Source: Faecalibacterium sp.
GTDB lineage: Bacteria > Bacillota > Clostridia > Oscillospirales > Ruminococcaceae
Assembly (NCBI GenBank): GCA_029264955.1
Contig: JARHYC010000021.1
Coordinates: forward strand, 30,500-94,499
Length of the DNA stretch: 64,000 bases
Direction of reading: 5' to 3'
Translations under genes and position numbers: made by a program
Notes under the pieces: generated by a model
Told to the model about the DNA's origin: nothing
Databases searched by the model: none
The model's input: the letters and a program-made list of their open reading frames with translations, nothing else
Part shown: positions 52,349 through 60,539 of the stretch, in pieces
Position numbering within the stretch: the first letter of the stretch is position 1
How the letters are laid out: each line of letters starts with the position of its first letter

Positions 52349-53455
52349 ATGAAATCTACCATTACTGACGCACTCTTGCAGGAAGTTACCCACGCATTCC
52401 AGTTTGCTGCTCCTGTTGTAAACCCGCAGCACTACGGCTCTGGCCACATCAATGATACTTTTCTGATTACCACAGAAGATGGTTCCCGCAAGTACATTTT
52501 GCAGCGCATCAATACCGAGATTTTTGCAGATCCCACCGGTCTGATGGAAAATATCTGCGGCGTAACCGCTTATCTGCGTGAGCACATTATTGCAAATGGC
52601 GGCAACCCGGAGCGTGAAACTCTGAATGTCGTCCGCACGCTGGACAACAAGCCTTTCTATATGGACAGCGAGGGCGGTGCTTGGCGCGTATTCACCTTTG
52701 TTCCCGACACCATCTGCCTGGACAAGGTTGAAAGCGAAAAGGACTTCTACACTGTTGGTGCAACCTTCGGCAACTTTATGAACCAGCTGGCCGATTATCC
52801 CGCTGCATCTCTGCACGAGACCATCGCACGCTTCCACGACACCCCCAACCGCTACGAGAACTTCGAGAAGGCTCTGGCTGCTGATGTTATGGGTCGCGCC
52901 AAGGACATTCAGCCCGAAATCGACTTTATCCACGCACACGAGGCTGACTGCCATCACTTGGTAGATCTGCTGGCTGCCGGTAAGCTGCCTCTGCGCGTTA
53001 CTCACAATGATACGAAGCTGAACAATGTTTTGCTGGACCGCGCATCTGGCGAGGGCATCTGCGTCATCGACTTGGATACCATCATGCCCGGTCTGTCCGC
53101 TTATGACTTCGGTGACTCCATCCGTTTCGGTGCAAACGACTGTGATGAGGATGAGCCCGACCAGAGCAAGGTTCACTTCAGCCTGCACCTGTTTGAGGTG
53201 TTCACCAAGGGCTATCTGTCTACCGCCGGCAAGGTTATGCCCGAGCTGGAAAAGGAATGCCTGCCTTGGGGCGCAAAGTTGATGACCTTGGAATGCGGTA
53301 TGCGTTTCCTGACCGATTATCTGGAAGGCGACCACTACTTCCAGACCCATCGTGAGGGCCAGAATCTGGATCGCGCACGCACCCAGTTCACGCTGGTGAA
53401 GGATATGGAAGCTCACTGGGACGAAATGATGGAAGTCATCAAGCGCTACGCTTAA
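52349..53455 (+). CDS. nahK: N-acetylhexosamine 1-kinase
   Basis: 368 residues from the ATG at 52349, after GGAAGGA. It phosphorylates GlcNAc or GalNAc at C1 after LnpA releases them. It is an aminoglycoside-phosphotransferase-fold kinase: GSGHINDTFLITT (N-lobe), LRVTHNDTKLNNVLLD (catalytic loop) and CVIDLDTIMPGLSAYDFGD (metal-binding Asp). Length is close to bifidobacterial NahK. It follows the AraC gene by 83 bases on the same strand. Strong codon bias matches lnpA. Confidence 0.93.
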   Translation: MKSTITDALLQEVTHAFQFAAPVVNPQHYGSGHINDTFLITTEDGSRKYILQRINTEIFADPTGLMENICGVTAYLREHIIANGGNPERETLNVVRTLDNKPFYMDSEGGAWRVFTFVPDTICLDKVESEKDFYTVGATFGNFMNQLADYPAASLHETIARFHDTPNRYENFEKALAADVMGRAKDIQPEIDFIHAHEADCHHLVDLLAAGKLPLRVTHNDTKLNNVLLDRASGEGICVIDLDTIMPGLSAYDFGDSIRFGANDCDEDEPDQSKVHFSLHLFEVFTKGYLSTAGKVMPELEKECLPWGAKLMTLECGMRFLTDYLEGDHYFQTHREGQNLDRARTQFTLVKDMEAHWDEMMEVIKRYA

Positions 53456-53479
53456 TTCTGCTACAATCTAAATTCATGA

Positions 53480-53520
53480 ATAGTGCCTGCACCCCGCCGG
53501 GGTGCAGGCACTATTTTTTT
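53480..53520 (+). terminator. Terminator after nahK
   Basis: A perfect 16-bp stem (ATAGTGCCTGCACCCC with its complement) with a GCC-type loop and eight T residues. Confidence 0.93.
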
Positions 53521-53737
53521 TAATTTTCCAACATGACACTTTGACCAAAAAAGTTTTTTTCTGTTTTCGTTCGTTTTCCTGTTTTTATGTTATATCGACT
53601 AAAAAAGGCTCTATTTTTTGTTAATCTTTTTTCAATATGTTTTCGACTCGAATACAGTTTGTGTTTTTCGCACATTCTTCATTGCAGTAATGCACAAATA
53701 TGCCAATTTAGAACATTACATTTTTTTGTACCGTTTG

Positions 53738-53766
53738 TTGACATTTCAAGCATGCTTTAGTAACAT
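53738..53766 (+). promoter_or_regulatory. Promoter of the oligopeptide ABC operon with spacer palindrome
   Basis: TTGACA (53738-53743), a 17-base spacer and TAACAT (53761-53766). The spacer contains the palindrome AAGCATGCTT (53748-53757), placed where a repressor would block polymerase. The region 53521-53737 before it is AT-rich with no gene seen. Confidence 0.7.
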
Positions 53767-53782
53767 AGTGCCTAACAAGTTG

Positions 53783-53918
53783 GTGGGCGGCAGAGCGAGG
53801 AACCGATTTCATCTCTGTCGTCTTTCGTTTTTTGTGTTCGCCATGCAAAGACAAGCATAGACTGTGACAAAGAGCGAACCCACATAGCGGGCGGTGTCTG
53901 TTTCCCATGCAGAACCCG
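53783..53918 (+). promoter_or_regulatory. Possible structured RNA leader of the opp operon
   Basis: The untranslated leader is about 170 bases. By hand it can fold into a closing stem (GTGG at 53783 with CCAC at 53880), a hairpin GGCAGAG/CTCTGTC (53789-53819), and a second stem GTTCGC/GCGAAC (53836-53879) that contains ATGC/GCAT. A following CGGG...CCCG-TTTT hairpin (53888-53922) could be an attenuator. It matches no riboswitch class I know, and short stems may occur by chance. Confidence 0.3.
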
Positions 53919-53946
53919 TTTTCAAAAATTAGAGGGAGTGATTTTA

Positions 53947-54861
53947 ATGGGCAAATATGTGGTGAAGCGCACGCTGCTGGCTATCTTTACGATTTTCGTA
54001 ATCAGTGCCATCACCTTCTTCACAATGCATTCCATCCCCGGCGACCCGTTCACCTCAGAAAAAGAGGTTCCCGCAACAGTCCGCGCCGAGATGGAAGCAC
54101 GCTTTAACCTGGACAAGCCGCTGGGTACCCAGTATGTGCTGTACCTGAAAGGCATCCTCACCAAGAACGACTGGGGCATCTCCATGAAGGACGGTCGTGA
54201 CATTTGGACCACTATCACCAGCCGCTTGGCAGTCAGTGCCCGCCTGGGTTTGATGGCCGCCGCTGTGGCAATCGTCGTCGGACTGGTTCTTGGCTGTATT
54301 GCTGCATTGAACCGAAATAAACTTCCAGACCGATTGATTGTTTTCTTCGTTACGCTCTTCAACGCCCTGCCCAGCTTCGTGTTCGGTACACTATTACTTT
54401 TCGTGTTCTGTATGTGGCTGAAGTGGATTCCGGTTTGGGATGTCAACAATCCCAACTACTTGCTGCCGGTGATTGCGCTGGCTGCATCGCCCATGGCTCA
54501 GATCACACGTCTGACCAAAACCAGTATGCTGGACTCCCTTTCGCAGGATTATATCCGCACCGCACGTGCAAAAGGTGTTAAGCAGGTTTTCGTGGTATTC
54601 AAACACGCACTGCGCAACGCTTTGATCCCTGTCATCACCTATATCGGACCTATGATTGCTTACATCCTGACCGGTTCCATGGTTGTCGAAAGCATCTTCA
54701 CCATCGGCGGCTTAGGCAGCAAGTTCGTTTCTTCGATTACGGACCGCGACTACACGCTGATTATGGGAACAACCATCTTCCTGGCAATTTTGATGGTTGT
54801 TGCCAACCTGATCACCGATATTGTTTATACCCTGATTGATCCTCGGATCCGTCTGGAGTAA
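53947..54861 (+). CDS. oppB: Oligopeptide ABC transporter permease, OppB/DppB type
   Basis: 304 residues from the ATG at 53947; the GTG at 53938 overlaps the GGGAG site. About six membrane helices. Family patterns: FFTMHSIPGDPF, RFNLDKPLGTQYVLYLKG, LPSFVFGTLLLFVF and the EAA loop YIRTARAKGVKQVFVVFKHA. It forms the membrane channel with OppC and takes peptides from the binding protein. It is first in the four-gene operon oppBCDF. Confidence 0.93.
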   Translation: MGKYVVKRTLLAIFTIFVISAITFFTMHSIPGDPFTSEKEVPATVRAEMEARFNLDKPLGTQYVLYLKGILTKNDWGISMKDGRDIWTTITSRLAVSARLGLMAAAVAIVVGLVLGCIAALNRNKLPDRLIVFFVTLFNALPSFVFGTLLLFVFCMWLKWIPVWDVNNPNYLLPVIALAASPMAQITRLTKTSMLDSLSQDYIRTARAKGVKQVFVVFKHALRNALIPVITYIGPMIAYILTGSMVVESIFTIGGLGSKFVSSITDRDYTLIMGTTIFLAILMVVANLITDIVYTLIDPRIRLE

Positions 54862-54877
54862 GAAAGGAGGCAGGAAA

Positions 54878-55966
54878 ATGGAACATGATGAAAAAGGCTT
54901 GCCAAAAAAGGCAATGTTTTCCGCACAGGTAGATCTTTCTAAATTCTCTTTTGAAGATTTTGTCCCTGCCACCGATGCAGAAAAGGCACAGCAGGAAGTG
55001 ATGGGCGAAAGCTCCACCTTCCTGAAAGACGGTTTGCGCCGTTTGATGAAGAATCCGCTGGCCGTAGCTTCTTTGGTCACTTTGATTTTGATTTTCGCAA
55101 TTATCATCTTGGGACCTCTGTTTATCCCTTACAGCTACGACGATATCATCAAGGTTGGCGGCAAGCGCGATAAAGGTATGTCCAACCTGGCACCTTTTAC
55201 GTATTCCCAGGCTGAACAGGCTTACATGGAAAAAACCGGCGAGCAGCTGTTCCCCCACATCATGGGTACAGATAAGCTGGGTCGTGACTACTTCGTGCGT
55301 GTGCTGTACGGCACCCGCGTTTCCCTGAGCGTTGGCTGTGTCGCAGCCATCATGGTTTTGGTCATCGGCTGTATTTACGGTTCAATATCCGGTTATTTCG
55401 GTGGTATGGTAGACATGGTCATGATGCGTATCGTTGATGTCATCTACTCGCTTCCGGATATGTTGATCATTATTTTACTCAGCGTTGTACTAAAAGAAAG
55501 TTTGAAACTGGATGGCACATTCTTGGCATCGCTTGGACCTAACATGATTTCGATGTTTATTGTGTTTGGTCTTCTATACTGGGTTGGTATGGCTCGCTTA
55601 GTGCGTGGTCAGATTTTGACCGTCAAGCAGAACGAATACGTTCTGGCTGCACAGTGCATCGGCACTAAACCGGGACGCATCCTGCGCAAACATATCCTGC
55701 CCAACTGCTTGTCCGTCATCATTATTTCTACGGCTTTGCAGGTTCCTTCCGCAATCTTTACCGAAAGCTACCTGAGTTTCCTAGGCATGGGCGTTTCCGC
55801 TCCGATGCCTTCTCTGGGCAGTCTGGCCAACGCTGCACGCGAGGGCTTGTCCAGCTATCCGCATTTGTTCATTTTCCCAGCTGTGGTCATCTGCTTGATC
55901 GTGCTGGCGTTCAACCTGTTGGGCGACGGCTTGCGTGACGCATTCGACCCCAAGCTGCAGCGTTAA
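54878..55966 (+). CDS. oppC: Oligopeptide ABC transporter permease, OppC/DppC type
   Basis: 362 residues from the ATG at 54878, after AAAGGAGG. An N-terminal cytoplasmic stretch of about 65 residues precedes the membrane part. Patterns: LMKNPLAVASLVTLILIF, MGTDKLGRDYFVRVLYGTRV, DVIYSLPDMLIIILL and the EAA loop YVLAAQCIGTKPGRILRKHI, with FTESYLSFLGMGVSAPMPS. It pairs with OppB. The gap between the genes is 16 bases. Confidence 0.93.
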   Translation: MEHDEKGLPKKAMFSAQVDLSKFSFEDFVPATDAEKAQQEVMGESSTFLKDGLRRLMKNPLAVASLVTLILIFAIIILGPLFIPYSYDDIIKVGGKRDKGMSNLAPFTYSQAEQAYMEKTGEQLFPHIMGTDKLGRDYFVRVLYGTRVSLSVGCVAAIMVLVIGCIYGSISGYFGGMVDMVMMRIVDVIYSLPDMLIIILLSVVLKESLKLDGTFLASLGPNMISMFIVFGLLYWVGMARLVRGQILTVKQNEYVLAAQCIGTKPGRILRKHILPNCLSVIIISTALQVPSAIFTESYLSFLGMGVSAPMPSLGSLANAAREGLSSYPHLFIFPAVVICLIVLAFNLLGDGLRDAFDPKLQR

Positions 55967-55987
55967 ATTTTAGGAGGAGGAAGCATT

Positions 55988-56998
55988 ATGAGTGAAGTGC
56001 AGCATTTACTGAGTGTGCAGAACCTGCACACCACCTTCTCCACCGACAAAGGCGGCGAAGTCCATGCCGTAAACGGCGTTTCTTTCAACCTGGATGAAGG
56101 CAAAATCTTGGGCATTGTTGGTGAATCCGGTTCCGGTAAATCCGTTACCGCTTACTCCATCATGCAGATTCTGGCAGATAACGGCAACATTTCCGGCGGT
56201 AAGATTTTGTACCGTGGGGAGGATATTTCCAAGTGGAATGAAAAGCAGCTGGCAAACTTCCGCGGTAAGAAATGTTCTATCATTTTCCAGGACCCCATGA
56301 CCAGCCTGAACCCTGTATTCACGGTGGGCAACCAGCTGATGGAAGGCATCATGCTCCATACCGGGCGAAATCGAAAAGAGGCGCGCGAGCGTGCCATCGA
56401 GATGCTTTCTCTGGTTGGTATCCCGGAGCCTACCAAACGTATCGACCAGTATCCTTTCGAGCTGAGCGGCGGTATGCGCCAGCGTGTTATGATTGCAATG
56501 GCACTGGCTTGTGAGCCCGATATCCTCATTGCTGACGAGCCCACTACCGCACTGGACGTAACGATTCAGGCTCAGATTCTGGAACTGATGCAGGATTTGC
56601 AGAAGAAGCTGGGCATGGCAATCATCATCGTCACCCACGACCTAGGCGTTATCGCAAGTATGTGCGACGAAATCATTGTTATGTACGGTGGTCGCATCTG
56701 TGAGCGCGGTACCGCCGATGCACTGTTCTATCATCCGGCTCACGAATACACCAAAGGTCTGCTACGCAGCATTCCCACCACAGAAAAAATGAACGAGCGC
56801 CTGGTTCCCATTGGCGGCACACCCATCAATATGCTGAATCTGCCGCAAGGCTGTGCATTCTGTCCCCGCTGCGATCAGGCGATGAAGATTTGCTTGAAGC
56901 AGCAGCCTGATGAAATTTGGGTTGGTGAAGACCATCTGGCATCCTGCTGGATGAACATCGCTAAAATGAAGCAAGAGGAGGCGCAGAAGAATGGCTGA
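55988..56998 (+). CDS. oppD: Oligopeptide ABC transporter ATPase, OppD type
   Basis: 336 residues. Walker A GESGSGKSVTAYSI, Q-loop FQDPMTSLNPVFTVG, signature LSGGMRQRVMIAMALA, Walker B ILIADEPTTALD and switch His VTHDLG are all present. The C-terminal oligopeptide domain has Cys residues (GCAFCPRCDQAMKIC, SCWM) that often bind a [4Fe-4S] cluster in this family. AGGAGGA precedes the ATG. Its end overlaps oppF by 8 bases. Confidence 0.95.
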   Translation: MSEVQHLLSVQNLHTTFSTDKGGEVHAVNGVSFNLDEGKILGIVGESGSGKSVTAYSIMQILADNGNISGGKILYRGEDISKWNEKQLANFRGKKCSIIFQDPMTSLNPVFTVGNQLMEGIMLHTGRNRKEARERAIEMLSLVGIPEPTKRIDQYPFELSGGMRQRVMIAMALACEPDILIADEPTTALDVTIQAQILELMQDLQKKLGMAIIIVTHDLGVIASMCDEIIVMYGGRICERGTADALFYHPAHEYTKGLLRSIPTTEKMNERLVPIGGTPINMLNLPQGCAFCPRCDQAMKICLKQQPDEIWVGEDHLASCWMNIAKMKQEEAQKNG

Positions 56999-58043
56999 CA
57001 ACGAAAAGAATCTGCTTGAGGTCTCCCACCTGAAACAGTATTTTCCGATCCACACCGGTTTTGGCAAAACCACCCCGCTGAAGGCTGTGGACGATATTTC
57101 CTTTACCATCAAACCTGGCGAAACGCTGGGTCTGGTTGGTGAATCCGGCTGCGGCAAGACCACTGTCGGCCGTACCATTTTGCAGCTGTACAAACCCACT
57201 GCGGGCCGTATCGTATTCGATGGCAACGTACTGTATGATTCCGGCGAAGTGTACGACGAAAATGACCAACCCGTACTGGATGCCAACGGCAAGCCCGTTA
57301 TGGACTACAAGCGCATCAAGCACGCAGATATGATGCCATACCGTCAGCAGATGCAGATGGTCTTTCAGGACCCATATTCCAGCCTGAATCCCCGCATGAC
57401 CGTTGAGGAAATCATTGCGGAGCCTTTGGATGTGCATAAGCTGTGCAGCAATGCCAAGGAGCGCCACGAAAAGGTGCTGGATTTGATGGAGCTTGTTGGT
57501 CTGAATGCAGAACACGCCAGCCGTTATCCCCACGAGTTCTCCGGTGGTCAGCGCCAACGCATTGGCATTGCCCGTGCTTTGGCTGTGAACCCCAAGTTTA
57601 TCGTTTGTGATGAGCCCGTCTCTGCGCTGGACGTTTCCATTCAGGCACAGGTCATCAATATGTTCGAGGACCTGCAGGAAAAGCTGGGCGTTGCCTATCT
57701 TTTTATTGCCCACGACCTACTGGTTGTGCATCACATTTCTGACCGCATCGGTGTTATGTATCTGGGACACATGATGGAGCTTGCAGATGCCGATGAGCTG
57801 AATGCAAATCCCATCCATCCTTACACCGAAAGCCTGCTCAGTGCTGTGCCGATTCCCGACCCGGAAACTGCACGACACTCCAAGCGTATTGTGCTGGAAG
57901 GTGACGTACCCAGCCCCATGAACATTCCCAGCGGCTGCCCGTTCCGTACACGCTGCCGTTATGCTACCGAGCGTTGTTCTATCGCTTGTCCGCAACTGAC
58001 CGATCGCGGCAATGGACATTATGTCGCTTGCTGGAATAAATAA
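56991..58043 (+). CDS. oppF: Oligopeptide ABC transporter ATPase, OppF type
   Basis: 350 residues. Walker A GESGCGKTTVGRTIL, Q-loop FQDPYSSLNPRMTVEE, signature FSGGQRQRIGIARALA, Walker B FIVCDEPVSALD and IAHDLLVVHHISDR. An insert after the Walker A region (about residues 80-110) lengthens the usual loop. The C-terminal Cys-containing segment (SGCPFRTRCRYATERC) is present. It pairs with OppD. No clear terminator follows. Confidence 0.95.
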   Translation: MADNEKNLLEVSHLKQYFPIHTGFGKTTPLKAVDDISFTIKPGETLGLVGESGCGKTTVGRTILQLYKPTAGRIVFDGNVLYDSGEVYDENDQPVLDANGKPVMDYKRIKHADMMPYRQQMQMVFQDPYSSLNPRMTVEEIIAEPLDVHKLCSNAKERHEKVLDLMELVGLNAEHASRYPHEFSGGQRQRIGIARALAVNPKFIVCDEPVSALDVSIQAQVINMFEDLQEKLGVAYLFIAHDLLVVHHISDRIGVMYLGHMMELADADELNANPIHPYTESLLSAVPIPDPETARHSKRIVLEGDVPSPMNIPSGCPFRTRCRYATERCSIACPQLTDRGNGHYVACWNK

Positions 58044-58140
58044 GTCGGCGCAAGTTCATTCTACTGGTTCTCAATCGCATCTATATGGGCACACCTGTTG
58101 CAGTATTCTGTATAGGTGCTCTTTTTGCGGCAGCTCCATA

Positions 58141-58238
58141 AGCATCCATATTTTCGCACATATCCGCATAATATATCTGGATGCTATGCTCCCGTAGACC
58201 CCTAGAAGAATCAAAACTTCCACCGCATCGCATTGCGG
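58141..58238. repeat. Hairpins in the oppF-oppA gap
   Basis: The 614-base gap (58044-58657) has AGCATCCA/TGGATGCT (58141-58185) and CCGCA/TGCGG (58223-58238). Neither has a T-run, so they may stabilise the oppF mRNA end or divide the operon. No convincing gene was found in the gap. Confidence 0.4.
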
Positions 58239-58534
58239 ACGATTGTGACAACTCTCAAAATGAGTTTAGCGCCGTCTATTAGTACCTTTTTCACTACAAA
58301 ATAGAGCACTCCTGTCGTATGCGAATAGAAATTTCTAAAGCGAAAGGCACCATTCTTCCACCAAAGTCACTCTCAGTTCTTTACGCCCGCGGCATTGTAC
58401 TTCACACAAGAACACATTTAAAAGAGTCTCTTTTTCTCTTACGCCATTCTTTTGTAAATCTGACTAGATATAGCTTTATTTTTTATGAAACTCTTATAAA
58501 AAATCCGTATTTTCGTATATATTTCAATTTATGC

Positions 58535-58597
58535 TTGTAAAGTGTAATGGAATGAAGTATAATAATTCCAATCTTTCGCAGTCCACCATATATGGAC
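58535..58597 (+). promoter_or_regulatory. Promoter and palindrome upstream of the binding protein gene
   Basis: TTGTAA (58535-58540), a 17-base spacer and TATAAT (58558-58563) form a strong promoter. Just downstream GTCCA-N7-TGGAC (58581-58597) is a palindrome near the transcription start and could be a repressor site. The leader to the ATG is about 90 bases. Confidence 0.7.
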
Positions 58598-58657
58598 ATA
58601 TTCTGAGGGAAACGCCGGACACGAACCGGTAACTACATTGAGAGGGGAAAACATATT

Positions 58658-60424
58658 ATGAAGCAGCTCATTTCTCGTCGTTCCTTTTTACAGGGTACCG
58701 GCCTTGTAGCCGCTACCGCTGCACTGACCGCTTGCGGTGGTAAGAAGAAACCCACCTCAAGTGCTTCCACTGAAGATTTTAGTGCTGTTCTGGCTGAATT
58801 CAAAAAATCCGCAGCCGCACTGCAGGATTGGAGCAACCAGTTCGACCCGCTGATTGATCAGATTCGCACCGAAACCGATCTGGACAAACGCGAAGCTCTG
58901 ATGCACGAAGCTGAAGACCTGCTGATGGGCACTTGGTGCTTGATGCCGTTGTACTTTTACACAAACGTATACCTGCAGAAGGAATACATCACGGATGTCT
59001 ATAACAACGTCTTTGGCATGAAGCGTTTCTACTACGCAAAGAACGCAAACAATAACAATGCCAACATGAACATCAACTTGGCTTCTGAACCTGACACTCT
59101 GGACCCTGCCCGTAACACCACCGTTGACGGCGGATGCCTGGCCAGTAACATGTTCCTTGGTCTGATGAATAACGATGCTGAAGGCAAGATCATCCCTGGT
59201 TGTGCTGCTGATCAGCCCCAGATTTCTGATGATGGTCTGGTTTACACTTTCCCTTTGCGCAAAGGCTTGAAGTGGTCTGACGGCGAAAAACTGGATGCAA
59301 ACGATTTCGTTTACTCCTGGAACCGCGCTGCGAATCCGGAAACCCAGGCCGACTATCTCTACCTGTTTGATATCATCGCTAAAAAGGATGATGGCAGCTT
59401 GAAGGTTGAGGCTTCTGCGGATGGTTTGACCCTGACGGTCACCTTGGTTGCTCCTTGTCCCTATTTCCTGGATCTGTGTGCATTCCCTACCTACTTCCCA
59501 GTTCCGCAGAAATATGTGGAAGCTCACGCTGACAGCGCAAACCCCAGCGCATGGACGCAGGAAGCTGGTTTTGTTACCAACGGTGCTTACACCTGCACCG
59601 CATGGTCTCATGGCGAGAGTCTCACCCTTTCCGCCAACCCCAATTTCGTTTTCGCAAGTGATGTTACGATGCCGGAACTGAACTTCATGCTGAGTTCCGA
59701 CAAGACCGCTATTTACACCGCATTCACCAGCGGCAACTTGGACTTCTCTGCGGATGTTCCCGCAGATGAGATGGAAGCTCTTAAAAAGGGTACTGAGCTG
59801 CACATCGACCCATATCTGGGCACTTACTACGCATGCTGCAACTCAAAGAGTGAAATCTTCAATGCCGGCCGGACGCTTGAGCAGGCTTGTGCATTGCGTA
59901 AGGCTTTGTGCCTGGCTATCGACCGTGACTACATCGTGGAAGCTGTTGAGCAGGGTGGTCAGCTGCCTGCAAACTGCTTTGTCTCTGATGGTGCAGCAGA
60001 TGGTCATGGTGGTCTGTTCCGCGAAAATGATGACGCTTACACCTATCCCGTTAAGGATGCAGTCGGTTACTTCAACACAGATGTTGCTGCAAACACCGAT
60101 GAGGTTATTTCTCTGCTAGGTGCTGCCGGTCTGGTTCTGGATGATTCCGGCGTGGTCAGCTCCGAAACGCCGTTCTCCTTTGAGTACCTGGCTAACCCCG
60201 GTACACACGTTGCCATCGCAGAAGCTATGCAGCAGGACTTCTCCGCACTGGGCATCGATATGTCAATCGATACGCAGGAATGGAAGGTATTCCTGAACAG
60301 CCGCAAGCAGGGCAACTTCGATATGGCTCGGAACGGCTGGATCATGGACTACAACGATCCCATCAACGAGCTGGAGATGTGGACCACCAAGTCCGGCAAC
60401 AACGACGTCCAGTTCGGCAAATAA
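58658..60424 (+). CDS. OppA-type peptide-binding lipoprotein with circularly permuted sequence
   Basis: 588 residues; GAGAGGGG precedes the ATG. The signal has SRRSFL and the lipobox LTAC (Cys26). Residues 60-130 (FDPLIDQIRTETDLDKRE, EAEDLLMGTWCLMPLYFYT, DVYNNVFGMKRFYYAKN) look like the extreme C-terminus of SBP_bac_5 proteins. Only at about 135 does the usual mature N-terminus begin (MNINLASEPDTLDPARN), and it proceeds normally to WIMDYNDPINELEMWTT and SGNNDVQFGK, where the protein stops exactly before the block found at the front. So the C-terminal segment seems moved to the N-terminus. It has its own promoter downstream of oppBCDF. Confidence 0.9.
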   Translation: MKQLISRRSFLQGTGLVAATAALTACGGKKKPTSSASTEDFSAVLAEFKKSAAALQDWSNQFDPLIDQIRTETDLDKREALMHEAEDLLMGTWCLMPLYFYTNVYLQKEYITDVYNNVFGMKRFYYAKNANNNNANMNINLASEPDTLDPARNTTVDGGCLASNMFLGLMNNDAEGKIIPGCAADQPQISDDGLVYTFPLRKGLKWSDGEKLDANDFVYSWNRAANPETQADYLYLFDIIAKKDDGSLKVEASADGLTLTVTLVAPCPYFLDLCAFPTYFPVPQKYVEAHADSANPSAWTQEAGFVTNGAYTCTAWSHGESLTLSANPNFVFASDVTMPELNFMLSSDKTAIYTAFTSGNLDFSADVPADEMEALKKGTELHIDPYLGTYYACCNSKSEIFNAGRTLEQACALRKALCLAIDRDYIVEAVEQGGQLPANCFVSDGAADGHGGLFRENDDAYTYPVKDAVGYFNTDVAANTDEVISLLGAAGLVLDDSGVVSSETPFSFEYLANPGTHVAIAEAMQQDFSALGIDMSIDTQEWKVFLNSRKQGNFDMARNGWIMDYNDPINELEMWTTKSGNNDVQFGK

Positions 60425-60481
60425 AAAACTTCCTCCAATATACAGTACTTCCTTTCACAATCGACCCTTTTCTCCCCAACC

Positions 60482-60526
60482 AAAAAGAGATGACCGAATG
60501 GATTCCATCCGGTCATCTCTTTTTCT
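60482..60526. terminator. Bidirectional terminator
   Basis: AAAAGAGATGACCG-ATGG pairs with CCAT-CGGTCATCTCTTTT and has T-runs on both sides. It separates the binding-protein gene from the convergent trigger factor. Confidence 0.9.
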
Positions 60527-60539
60527 ATTCTAGTGTAAA

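Noticed and set aside
52301..53416. A 371-residue frame antisense to nahK
   Set aside because: nahK has the kinase motifs; the antisense frame has none.
54878..58043. The opp operon considered as a nickel or metal importer
   Set aside because: The binding protein is of the general oligopeptide type and no metal-specific motifs or NikR-like site were seen. Peptide import is more likely, although the substrate is not proven.
58319..58540. A 73-residue frame in the gap before the peptide-binding protein
   Set aside because: It has no ribosome site, has intergenic composition and overlaps the -35 of the binding-protein promoter.
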